Source of the DNA: VRUE01 sp033856195
Lineage (GTDB): Bacteria; Actinomycetota; Thermoleophilia; Solirubrobacterales; 70-9
Assembly: GCA_033856195.1 (NCBI GenBank)
Contig: JAWVFL010000067.1
Coordinates: forward strand, 62,001 to 126,000
Direction: 5' to 3'
Length of the DNA: 64,000 nucleotides
Shown here: positions 14,814-21,984 of the stretch, piece after piece
Layout: every line of letters starts with the position of its first letter
Numbering within the stretch: position 1 is the stretch's first letter
Made by a program: the position numbers and the translations under genes
The notes under the pieces: generated by a model
Database searches by the model: none
Told to the model about the DNA's origin: nothing
The model's input: the letters and a program-made list of their open reading frames with translations, nothing else

Positions 14814-17075
14814 TTACCCGGTTACGCGAACGACAATCGGCCTGGAAGCACCCGGCGCATAGGGCCAATGCTCCTCAGCGAGGACTACGGCTCGGAGCTT
14901 GATGCTGGCGGAGCCGCTGATGTAACGAAATCGGTAGGCGGCGTGAAAGCGACCGGCGTGATCGCTGCGCGCAACCAGCACCGGGCGCCAGCGCTTCGCG
15001 GCGGACTCGTAGTACTGGATCGCAACTAGCTTGCCCCGGCGGGGCAGCGGCGCGCCGAGGCTGCGCACGCGACCGCTGAAATGCACTGCCCCTCCAGTGT
15101 GCAGCTCGCGCGGTGCGACGTGGAGCTCGACGCCGCTTCGAACCCGTAGCGTCAGCGGGCTCCGCTCGGCGGCCTCGAGCCGCGTGTCACCTGGAAAGGC
15201 CACGGCGATCCGGCGTGAGGTGCCAGCCGGAAGGCGCAGCTGGAAGCCACCGTGCGGACCCGTCTGCACGGCGTTCACCTTCACACGGCCAAGCGCACCG
15301 CGGGAAGGCCGAGAGACGATCCGCAGCGCGCGACCGGCCAGCCCGGCGCCGTCGGCGTCGAGGAGCCGGCCAGTGAGACGGGCGACGACGCGGAACGGCA
15401 CCGTCAACTCAGTTCCGCTGCGGCCGCGCCAACGAAGCCGCGCGAATACGCGCGCCTTGGCTCGCGCCGCCTCGGCTCGCTTGACGCCGGCGACGGGACT
15501 CCCCGGCACCTTGCGCACGGTCATCTCGGTGCCATCTGCCCGGCGCGTGGTGCTTGCGGCGTTACCCGCCGCATCCACGGCATCGGCGCGAAACACATAG
15601 GTCCCGGGACCCAAGTCGGTGGGCAGACGGGCGAGAAGCGCGGCGCTGTCAGCGGACTCGCCTCGCTGGAGCTTCGCCGGCAGCTCGGTCCACTGTTCGC
15701 TGCCAAGGCGCCGGTAGTGGATCTCTCCGCTGGCCGGGCCGGAATGAACGTCGCTGACCCGTGCCGCGATCTGGGTCGGAACCGCGTCCCCGGCGGTCGC
15801 TGGCTCGAAGGCGACGCCTGGGGGCACGTCGTCGAAGCGCAGCGGCAGCGAAGCGGCCGAGGACGCGGTCTCGTTACCCGCCTCATCCCGCAGCCAGATG
15901 CCGAGCGAGTAAACGCCGGCGCGCGGGACGAAGAGGTTTTGGAGTCCATGAAGGTCGTGCCCGGCGACGAACTTTGCCCCGCTGTCGTAGCCGGCCGGAC
16001 CGGTGATGCGCCAGGAAGCGCCGCCGATCGGGCTCGCGGGACCCTGGTCCGGATTGATCCAGCTGGGATCGAAGTCATTCGTTCGCCGCCATACGTCCCC
16101 GCCGGCGAGGGTGAGCTCGCGGGGATGAGCGGGCGGGTTGTTGTCGATCAGGATCGTTTGCCCCGGCACGCAGTTCACATTCCCGGCAAAGTCGGTGGCA
16201 CAGTGGCTGACGCTGTGGGGGCCGTCGCTGAACCCCGTGGTCGAGATCGGGTAGTAGCCGACGCGGGTCGTGGGACAGGGCCGCATCGTCGTCGCTCGCC
16301 ACTCGCCGCTGATCGACACGACGTTGCACGGATGATCGTGCGCGGCCACGGGATGGCCGTCGATCAAGGCTTCGGTTCTCTTCAGCCCCGCTCCCCCGTC
16401 CAGGGCGCTGTATCCGAGCTTGCGCTCGCCGCGCAGCCAGCCGCCGGCAAGGATGTCGCCGCCGAGCGAGAAGACAGGAAGAAAGTTGTCTTCGATCGTG
16501 ATCGTCAGGGCGCGGATCGCCGACCAGGAGCCCGGATCGAGATTGCACCACTTGCTTTCGGCCTTGGCGCAGAGCAGCCGGTCCTCGAGCGCGGGCATCG
16601 GTGTGGAGAAACCGACGACGAACTCGCGAGGCGTCACGTCGGTAATGGCCGCGGCGGCGAAGACATCGAAACCGCCGCTCCAGTTGGCGACGCCGATGCG
16701 CTGCTCGATTCCGTCGTGCATGGCGTGCCACCAGGTGCCGCTCACGCGCGTGATGCCTGTCCCTTCGGGGGCCTCCCAGCGCCAGCGGGCATAGCGGGTT
16801 CCCGAAACCGTTCCCTGGCCATCGCGCGTGAAGCTCTTCAGGTGAGCGCCGTCGAAGGGGTCGGCGCCGGGCGGCGTCGCGCAGTACGCATCGGGCCGGA
16901 ACTTCGCGCCGCCCGTGCTGTCGGCCCAGCCCGCGTCGGCATTGATGTGCCAGCCGCACTGTGCGACCGAGTACTTGCCCGCTGTCGCCTCCTTGGCCGC
17001 CAGCAGGAGCAGCGCAAGCGCCAACGCGATCCCCATTGCCACGATGCGGCCAAAGCCGCCCCGAGTACCCGACAT
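14814..17075 (-). CDS. Large secreted protein with Ig-like/carbohydrate-binding-like modules
   Basis: A protein of about 753 residues. The ATG at 17075 has a strong GGAGGAGG eight to nine bases upstream. The N-terminus is a Sec signal peptide (basic SGTRGGFGR, then IVAMGIALALALLLLAAKEATA, cleavage near TAG-KYS). The first ~330 residues form a Trp/Cys-rich beta domain. Later sections carry Ig-like repeats, recognisable by PRAGVYSLGIWLRDEAGNE, GPGTYVFRADAVDAAGN and, in the last 200 residues, two filamin/carboxypeptidase-regulatory-like beta modules (LTGRLLDADGAGLAGRAL, FSGRVRSLGAPLPRRGKLV). No catalytic motif is evident. Proteins of this build are frequent in Thermoleophilia as I remember them and are probably surface or matrix proteins. 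Function unknown. Confidence 0.8.
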   Translation of the reverse strand: MSGTRGGFGRIVAMGIALALALLLLAAKEATAGKYSVAQCGWHINADAGWADSTGGAKFRPDAYCATPPGADPFDGAHLKSFTRDGQGTVSGTRYARWRWEAPEGTGITRVSGTWWHAMHDGIEQRIGVANWSGGFDVFAAAAITDVTPREFVVGFSTPMPALEDRLLCAKAESKWCNLDPGSWSAIRALTITIEDNFLPVFSLGGDILAGGWLRGERKLGYSALDGGAGLKRTEALIDGHPVAAHDHPCNVVSISGEWRATTMRPCPTTRVGYYPISTTGFSDGPHSVSHCATDFAGNVNCVPGQTILIDNNPPAHPRELTLAGGDVWRRTNDFDPSWINPDQGPASPIGGASWRITGPAGYDSGAKFVAGHDLHGLQNLFVPRAGVYSLGIWLRDEAGNETASSAASLPLRFDDVPPGVAFEPATAGDAVPTQIAARVSDVHSGPASGEIHYRRLGSEQWTELPAKLQRGESADSAALLARLPTDLGPGTYVFRADAVDAAGNAASTTRRADGTEMTVRKVPGSPVAGVKRAEAARAKARVFARLRWRGRSGTELTVPFRVVARLTGRLLDADGAGLAGRALRIVSRPSRGALGRVKVNAVQTGPHGGFQLRLPAGTSRRIAVAFPGDTRLEAAERSPLTLRVRSGVELHVAPRELHTGGAVHFSGRVRSLGAPLPRRGKLVAIQYYESAAKRWRPVLVARSDHAGRFHAAYRFRYISGSASIKLRAVVLAEEHWPYAPGASRPIVVRVTG

Positions 17076-17184
17076 AGCCCCTCCTCCGCTCGACAGCATG
17101 TTGGGCCTAAGACCACGGCGAGTCGATCTCTCCCCCGGCGCGGCTCGAGAGGCCCACCGCTGCCGCCGCCATGCCTTTGCGAGA

Positions 17185-18342
17185 ATGGTCTCGATGCCAC
17201 TTCCAACGCAGGATCAGATAACCGAGAAGCTGCGAGCCGTGATCGATCCCGAGCTGCGCCGCTCGATCGTCGAGCTGGGAATGGTTCGCTCGATAGACGT
17301 TCGCGAGGGGGGTCGCGTCGAGGTCGTCGTCTCGCTCACCACAGCGGGCTGCCCGATCCGCTCGCACTTCGAACAGGCGGTCGCCAAGCAGGTCTCCGAG
17401 CTCGAGGGCGTGACCGAGGTCGCGGTCGGCTTCGACGTTCTCTCCGACGAGGAGAAATCCAGCCTGCAGCAGACGCTCGGTCGCGGCAAGCTGCCGGCGG
17501 GCGCTCTGGCACAGGTGAAAAACGTGATCTGCGTCGCCTCCGGCAAGGGTGGCGTCGGCAAGTCGACGATGACCGCCAACCTGGCCGCGGCGCTTACCGC
17601 CGAAGGCCATCCGGCCGGTGCACTCGACTGCGACGTCTACGGCTACTCGATCCCGCGCATGCTCGGGGTCAATGACAAGCCCGAGGTCAACGCCGAGCGC
17701 AAAATCCTGCCGCTGGACGCCCCCAGCGGAGTCAAAGTCATGTCGATCGGCTTCTTCGTCGAGGACAACTCCGCCGTCGTCTGGCGCGGGCCGATGCTGC
17801 ACAAGGCGATCCAGCAGTTCCTCGAGGACGTCGCTTGGGGTGAGTTGGAGTACCTGCTGCTCGACCTGCCGCCGGGGACAGGCGACGTCTCGATGACGCT
17901 GGCCCAACTGCTGCCCCAGGCCAAGTTCGTCATCGTCACGACCCCCCAGCCCGCAGCGCAGTCTGTCGCCAAGCGGGGCGCCGAGATGGCCTCAAAGTTC
18001 GATCTCGAGCTGCTCGGGGCGATCGAGAACATGTCGGGATTCACGACCCCAGACGGCGAGCGCTTCACGATCTTCGGCGAGGGCGGTGGGCAGCTGCTCG
18101 CCGACGAACTCGATATCCCCCTGCTCGGCAAGGTGCCGCTCTCAGAGGCCTTGCGCGAGCATGCCGACAACGGAGTGCCCCTGGTCACCGCCGAACCGGA
18201 TTCCCCGGCGGCGCAGGCGATTCGCCAAGCCGCCCGCGGCATCGTCGCGGCCACGCCACAGGAGCTGCCGGTTCTGCAGGCAGCACCAGCGGCGGCCGAA
18301 GCGCCGCCGGTCAGTGGCACGCCGCTCCCCGTCGTCCAGTAG
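17185..18342 (+). CDS. mrp: Mrp/NBP35-type iron-sulfur carrier P-loop ATPase
   Basis: About 385 residues. N-terminal MIP18/DUF59 domain (about 5-90: VIDPELRRSIVELGMV, TAGCPIRSHFE), then a deviant Walker A P-loop ASGKGGVGKSTMTANLAAAL, DCDVYGYSIPRMLG (switch I), WRGPMLHKAIQQFL and Walker B LLLDLPPGTGD. Family members load Fe-S clusters onto apo-proteins in the cytosol. The usual CxxC cluster ligands after IENM are absent (NMSGFTTPDG), as is also the case in the actinobacterial members I know. The last ~40 residues are an Ala/Pro-rich tail. Start is ATG 17185 or 17194; neither has a clear ribosome-binding site. Divergent from the secreted-protein gene. Confidence 0.92.
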   Translation: MVSMPLPTQDQITEKLRAVIDPELRRSIVELGMVRSIDVREGGRVEVVVSLTTAGCPIRSHFEQAVAKQVSELEGVTEVAVGFDVLSDEEKSSLQQTLGRGKLPAGALAQVKNVICVASGKGGVGKSTMTANLAAALTAEGHPAGALDCDVYGYSIPRMLGVNDKPEVNAERKILPLDAPSGVKVMSIGFFVEDNSAVVWRGPMLHKAIQQFLEDVAWGELEYLLLDLPPGTGDVSMTLAQLLPQAKFVIVTTPQPAAQSVAKRGAEMASKFDLELLGAIENMSGFTTPDGERFTIFGEGGGQLLADELDIPLLGKVPLSEALREHADNGVPLVTAEPDSPAAQAIRQAARGIVAATPQELPVLQAAPAAAEAPPVSGTPLPVVQ

Positions 18343-18395
18343 CGCGAGCGGGCCGGCCCCCTCTTTCGCGGTAGGCCGACCCGACCCGGCGCCTC

Positions 18396-18455
18396 CTAGT
18401 TGTGCTTGAACACTTGCACGCTTGGCATGACAGCGGTCACTTTGCTGATCGTCAT
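18396..18455 (-). CDS. 19-residue peptide gene with canonical ribosome-binding site
   Basis: The minus-strand ORF encodes MTISKVTAVMPSVQVFKHN and ends in TAG. GGGAGGTGA precedes the ATG with an eight-base spacer from GGAGG, the best Shine-Dalgarno in the area. Third codon positions are G or C in most codons (about three quarters), as for real genes here, although the flanking intergenic DNA is AT-rich. It is divergent from the winged-helix gene at 18627 and convergent with mrp. Size and location suggest a secreted or intracellular signalling peptide, a RiPP precursor fragment or a regulatory leader peptide. There is no typical signal peptide and no neighbouring modification enzyme. Function unknown. 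Confidence 0.5.
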   Translation of the reverse strand: MTISKVTAVMPSVQVFKHN

Positions 18456-18506
18456 CCCGGTCACCTCCCTTCCCTTCTCCAGCCCGTCTGATCGGGGTCG
18501 GGAGGG

Positions 18507-18530
18507 AATACTAAGAAAAAATTAAGTATT
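18507..18530. promoter_or_regulatory. AT-rich dyad in the peptide/regulator intergenic region
   Basis: AATACT (18507-18512) and AGTATT (18525-18530) form an inverted repeat around an A-rich centre in the 171-base gap between the divergent peptide gene and winged-helix gene. It is the only strongly AT-rich patch nearby. It could be the operator for the winged-helix regulator and contains a TAGTAT hexamer reading toward the peptide gene. On the other side TTGCTT (near 18571), a 16-base spacer and TAGCAA make a plausible promoter for the regulator. Confidence 0.35.
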
Positions 18531-18626
18531 AAGGTACAGCTGAGTGGCACCGTCGCCAATCAGGGAAACTTGCTTATCCTCCGGCCCGCTTTAGCAATCG
18601 GATAGCTCTTGACTGGAGGATCAGCC

Positions 18627-19250
18627 GTGGCGACGACCGCAAATGGGCAAAGAAGAAGCATCGAGGACGCGGTGGCCTACGCCGTCGGCCACAGGATCAG
18701 GATCGACGCCCTTTCGATCCTCAACGAAGGCACGGCCAGCCCCAACGAAATCGCCAAAATGATCGGCGAGGGCGTCAGCAAGGTCGGCCACCACGTCAAA
18801 GAACTATTCGACTCCGGCTGCATCGAATTCGTCGGCACCGAGCAAAGGCGGGGCGCAACCGAGCACTTCTACCGGGCGGTCGCCAGGCCCTTCATCAGCG
18901 ACGAGGAAGCGCGCGAGCTGCCGGCCGAGACAAAACGCGAGTTTGCCGCTTTGATCCTGCAGGCGATCATGGCCGAGGGCCTGGCCTCCCTGCGCGCGGG
19001 AAGGATGGATGCCGACGAGAACATCTGGATGAGCTGGCGCTCGGTCAACCTCGACCAGCGGGGGCGTCGCGAAGTCGCCGACGAGCAAGCCGCCTCCTAC
19101 GCGCGCGTCGAGGAGATCGAGACGAAGAGCGCTGCCCGGCTGCTCGAGTCAGAAGAGGCCGGTACCTCAACGGTGATCGCCGCGATGGGCTTCGAGCGCA
19201 GCCGCTCCGGCCGTCCTCCCGGCGAGCGCCTTGCCACCAGTGAGGCTTAG
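18627..19250 (+). CDS. ArsR-like winged-helix transcriptional regulator
   Basis: 207 residues from GTG 18627, preceded by GGAGGA at a six-base spacing (TTG at 18609 would be the longest start but lacks a site). The first ~90 residues are a winged helix: AVGHRIRIDALSILNEG, ASPNEIAKMIGEGVSKVGHHVKEL (recognition helix), then DSGCIEFVGTEQRRGATEHFYRAV as the wing. This is the layout of ArsR/PadR-like repressors, but without the metal-binding cysteines. The C-terminal ~110 residues are helical and could bind a ligand or dimerise. A GC-rich terminator hairpin follows the stop. Its direct neighbour is the divergent 19-residue peptide gene, whose product is a candidate ligand or target. Confidence 0.85.
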   Translation: MATTANGQRRSIEDAVAYAVGHRIRIDALSILNEGTASPNEIAKMIGEGVSKVGHHVKELFDSGCIEFVGTEQRRGATEHFYRAVARPFISDEEARELPAETKREFAALILQAIMAEGLASLRAGRMDADENIWMSWRSVNLDQRGRREVADEQAASYARVEEIETKSAARLLESEEAGTSTVIAAMGFERSRSGRPPGERLATSEA

Positions 19251-19282
19251 GCAACAGTGTCACGCTCGACTTATGACAGCTA

Positions 19283-19311
19283 GGAGGGCGGCCAAGACAG
19301 CGCCGCCCTCC
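19283..19311 (+). terminator. GC-rich hairpin after winged-helix gene
   Basis: GGAGGGCGGC (19283-19292) and GCCGCCCTCC (19302-19311) form a perfect 10-bp stem with a nine-base loop, 32 bases past the stop at 19250. No T-run follows, as is frequent for actinobacterial terminators. Confidence 0.6.
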
Positions 19312-19551
19312 CAGTCCATCGAGCAAGCACCGGGTCCCAAGTGCCAGGAAGTCTCATGCTGACGACCTAGCGGGCGACCCGACGCATGAGCGATGTTAAA
19401 GCTAAAAAATGGTCCACTGCCCCGAGAATGGGCGTGGGTGACAACTTCCACGTCAGACTTGCTGCAAAGTGGCGGAAAAACCACTTCCTTGCCACACAGT
19501 AAGTCTCTGTGTCATTAGTTTGGTACGTGTAGGTACCTAATTAACGGCTTT
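19312..19551. other. Gene-poor, lower-GC intergenic stretch
   Basis: Between the hairpin and the ferredoxin stop there is no convincing gene. A 38-codon ORF (19386-19502, plus strand, MSDVKAKKWS...) exists but has no ribosome-binding site and mixed third-position usage. GC is lower than average and there are a few short A/T runs (AAAAAA near 19405, TTTTT near 19550). A small RNA cannot be excluded. Confidence 0.4.
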
Positions 19552-19824
19552 TTAGGCGCTGGTCTTGCTCTTGTAGTACTCGGCGTTTATCTCGGCGTAC
19601 TTTGCCCACTCGGCCGGGAGCTGGTCCTCGGCAAAACAGGCGTCCACCGGGCAGGCCTCGACGCAGGCATCGCAGTCGATGCACTCGTCCGGATCGATGT
19701 AGAGCATCTCAACCGAGTCGTAGTCGGGCTCGTCCGGCGTCGGGTGGATGCAGTCGACGGGACAGACCTCGACACACGAGTTGTCCTTCTGGCCGATGCA
19801 TGGCTCGGCGATGACGTAGGTCAT
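19552..19824 (-). CDS. fdxA: Seven-iron ferredoxin (FdxA type)
   Basis: A 90-residue cytosolic electron carrier. Cluster motifs are CIGQKDNSCVEVCPVDCI (Cys at about 9, 17, 21, 25) and CIDCDACVEACPVDACF. The longer C-x7-C spacing in the first motif is that of ferredoxins with one [3Fe-4S] and one [4Fe-4S] cluster, as in mycobacterial and Streptomyces FdxA. The C-terminus is the usual helical tail (LPAEWAKYAEINAEYY). It stands alone, so its redox partners are not indicated; it could feed the P450 at 4254, but there is no positional evidence. Confidence 0.95.
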   Translation of the reverse strand: MTYVIAEPCIGQKDNSCVEVCPVDCIHPTPDEPDYDSVEMLYIDPDECIDCDACVEACPVDACFAEDQLPAEWAKYAEINAEYYKSKTSA

Positions 19825-19948
19825 TCGAGGCTTATCTCCTGAGTCGTCGTTTCGGTGCCGCCAGAGGCTCGTGGCCCCCGCTAAAGCGCGGACGCATATT
19901 TTACGGATTGCGCGGCGGATGACGCTTCCCCACTAGCATCGGCGCTCG

Positions 19949-20830
19949 ATGCTGCTGCTAACAGGGGCGACCGGAAGCGTTGGATCGCGGCTGCTGCCGC
20001 TGCTGCTCGAGCGTGGCGAAGACGTGCGCTGCCTGGTACGCGAGCCGCGGCGGCTCGGCGCACGGCGGGTCGACGTGCAGATCGCGCTCGGAGACCTGGG
20101 CGGGATGTCCGATCCCTATCTGGTGCGCCAGGCACTGCGCGGGGTCGACACCGTCATCCACTTGGCGGCGACGATTCGCGACCAGCCGCCGCGGCGGATC
20201 GAGGAGCTGAATGGACTGGCGACAGTGCGGCTGCTGCGCGCGGCCGAGCGCAGCGGCGTCAAGCGCTTCGTCTTCTTCAGCGCCCTCAACGCCTCGGTCG
20301 CCCAGCGGACCCGTTTCTTCCGAGCCAAGTGGCTGGCCGAGCAGGCCGTTGCTTCCTCTTCGCTGCAGACGACGATCTTTGCGCCTTCGATCGTCTATGA
20401 CCGCTCAGACCCCTGGGTAACGCTGCTGCGCCGCTTCTCGTTTCTGCCAGTTCTGCCCGTCTCCGGCGGCGGCCGGGCCCGCTTCGAGCCGATCTGGGCC
20501 AACGACGCGGCACGTTGTGTAGTCGCCTCCTTGGAGCGGAGCGAACGCCCGCGCTACGAGCTGGCCGGGCCCGAGATCCTCAGCTACGACGAGATGTCCG
20601 ATCTGGTCAGCCGGATCGCCGGCCGCCCGCGGCCGCTCGTCCATCTTCCCCTCCCCCTCGTGCGTTCGGGCTTGATCGCGGTCCGCTCCCTTTTCGGCGA
20701 GGCCGTGTTTGCAACCTGGGAGGAGGCGGAGCTGATGGAGGTCCCGATGGTCAGCGAGCGCGGCACCGCCGATGCGGAGGAGCTTGGAGTCGAGCCAAGA
20801 AGGATGGGCGATGTACTGGAGGGGCATTAA
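19949..20830 (+). CDS. NAD(P)-binding atypical SDR (NmrA/NDUFA9-like)
   Basis: A 293-residue protein beginning directly with the Rossmann glycine motif (LLLTGATGSVGSRLLPLLL), so the ATG at 19949 is well supported. It continues VRCLVREPRR, VDTVIHLAATIRD, RFVFFSALNA and RFFRAKWLAEQAV. The classical YxxxK is replaced by FFRAKW, typical for the atypical NmrA-like branch that binds NAD(P) for structural, quinone-related or regulatory roles. The C-terminal half ends in hydrophobic PLPLVRSGLIAVRSL. The secreted glycosidase-like gene overlaps its 3' end by 20 bases, which implies coupling. Confidence 0.85.
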   Translation: MLLLTGATGSVGSRLLPLLLERGEDVRCLVREPRRLGARRVDVQIALGDLGGMSDPYLVRQALRGVDTVIHLAATIRDQPPRRIEELNGLATVRLLRAAERSGVKRFVFFSALNASVAQRTRFFRAKWLAEQAVASSSLQTTIFAPSIVYDRSDPWVTLLRRFSFLPVLPVSGGGRARFEPIWANDAARCVVASLERSERPRYELAGPEILSYDEMSDLVSRIAGRPRPLVHLPLPLVRSGLIAVRSLFGEAVFATWEEAELMEVPMVSERGTADAEELGVEPRRMGDVLEGH

Positions 20831-21905
20831 ACAGGCGGTGGTGCTGGCGGTGGTGCTGGCCGCGATCTTCAGCAGCCAAGCCCGCGCACTCACCCTCGTC
20901 CCGCCAAAGCCCAGCGTCCTCTTCGGCGCCAGCGACCAGGGGACGACCCAGCAGTTCAACGAATTCACCGAACTGCTCACCAAGCACCCGGCGCTGATGG
21001 AGACCTTCCATCCCTGGGGAAACAGCCTCAACCAGGCCTACGAACGCTGGCGCGAAACCGCGACCCGGCCGATCCTGGCCATCTCCACCATCGATGACCA
21101 GACGCTGGGCGAGCTGATCACTCCCGAGCAAATCGCCCTCGGGGCCGGCGATGACTACCTGCTGCAGCTCAACGACTTCTTCGCCAAACACGCGCTGCCC
21201 GCCTACATCAGACCGCTGGGCGAGCCAAATCGCTGCCTTAACGCCTGGTCGGCGCTCAACTGCGACGGCGCCCAGAAGGGCGGCGAACACACCACCGGCT
21301 GGTACAAGCAGGCGTTCCGCCGCATCGTCGCGATCACCCGCGGCGGCCAGACCCTGGAAGGGATCAACGCGACCCTTGCCGAAATCGGCCTGCCGCCGCT
21401 CAACCGCACCAAAGGCCCGAACCCGACCAGCCTGCCTGCCGCGCCGGTGAGCATCGTCTGGAGCCCGCTCCCGGGCGGCTCCCCGCGGGTAAAAGGCAAC
21501 TTCCCGGGCAACTACTGGCCGGGCGCCCGCTGGGTCGACTGGGCCGGCACCGACTTCTACTCCGAATATCCGGTCTGGAAAGACCTCAACCGCTTCTACG
21601 CCGGCAAGCAGTGGAAGGGAAAGCCGCTCGCGATCACCGAGTGGGCAGTCTCCGGCAAAGACGAACCCCGCTTCGTCAAACAGCTGATCGCCTGGACCGT
21701 CAAGCACCCACGCATCCGCATGTTCGTCTACTACAACGGCTTCGGCCCCGGCGCAAATCCCTACGACCTGCGGCTGTACCCGCGCACGACGAACACCCTG
21801 CGCCTCAAGATCCGCCGCCCCAGCTTCCTCCAATACGCCGAATACAACGCCGGACTGCTGCCGCCGTTGCCTCCGCCACCCCCCAAAACCGCGAAGGCCA
21901 AATAA
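20811..21905 (+). CDS. Secreted GH26-like glycoside hydrolase domain protein
   Basis: 364 residues from ATG 20811 (AAGGA seven to eight bases upstream). The N-terminus MYWRGIKQAVVLAVVLAAIF is a signal peptide with cleavage near ARA-LTL. The catalytic-barrel landmarks resemble GH26/GH-A clan enzymes: ALMETFHPWGNS, YIRPLGEPNRC with a Glu in the acid/base position, DWAGTDFYSEY and KPLAITEWAVSG with a Glu in the nucleophile position. Substrate is probably a beta-linked polysaccharide, but this is family-level inference. A Pro/Lys-rich tail ends the protein. It is translationally coupled to the SDR gene and followed by a strong bidirectional terminator. Confidence 0.8.
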   Translation: MYWRGIKQAVVLAVVLAAIFSSQARALTLVPPKPSVLFGASDQGTTQQFNEFTELLTKHPALMETFHPWGNSLNQAYERWRETATRPILAISTIDDQTLGELITPEQIALGAGDDYLLQLNDFFAKHALPAYIRPLGEPNRCLNAWSALNCDGAQKGGEHTTGWYKQAFRRIVAITRGGQTLEGINATLAEIGLPPLNRTKGPNPTSLPAAPVSIVWSPLPGGSPRVKGNFPGNYWPGARWVDWAGTDFYSEYPVWKDLNRFYAGKQWKGKPLAITEWAVSGKDEPRFVKQLIAWTVKHPRIRMFVYYNGFGPGANPYDLRLYPRTTNTLRLKIRRPSFLQYAEYNAGLLPPLPPPPPKTAKAK

Positions 21906-21907
21906 AA

Positions 21908-21937
21908 GAGGGGCCCGGCAAAATTGCCGGGCCCCTC
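21908..21937. terminator. Bidirectional intrinsic terminator
   Basis: GAGGGGCCCGGCA and TGCCGGGCCCCTC form a perfect 13-bp stem around an AAAT loop. On the minus strand it is followed by TTTTATT, a U-tract ending the groESL transcript. On the plus strand it lies directly after the glycosidase stop. Confidence 0.9.
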
Positions 21938-21984
21938 GAAAGTCACTCGCCTGTTGAGGCGAGGATACGCCTGGAGAGGCGTGG

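Noticed and set aside
15252..17675. An 807-codon plus-strand ORF opposite the secreted-protein gene
   Set aside because: Arg/Ala/Gly-rich shadow of a high-GC gene. The opposite strand has a signal peptide, a strong ribosome-binding site and recognisable domains; this one has none.
19260..19484. Minus-strand 74-codon ORF in the same gap
   Set aside because: It crosses the terminator hairpin and has no initiation signal; likely chance.
19386..19502. 38-codon ORF (MSDVKAKKWS...) between winged-helix and ferredoxin genes
   Set aside because: No ribosome-binding site and unbiased third positions. It could be revisited if conserved, but present support is too weak.
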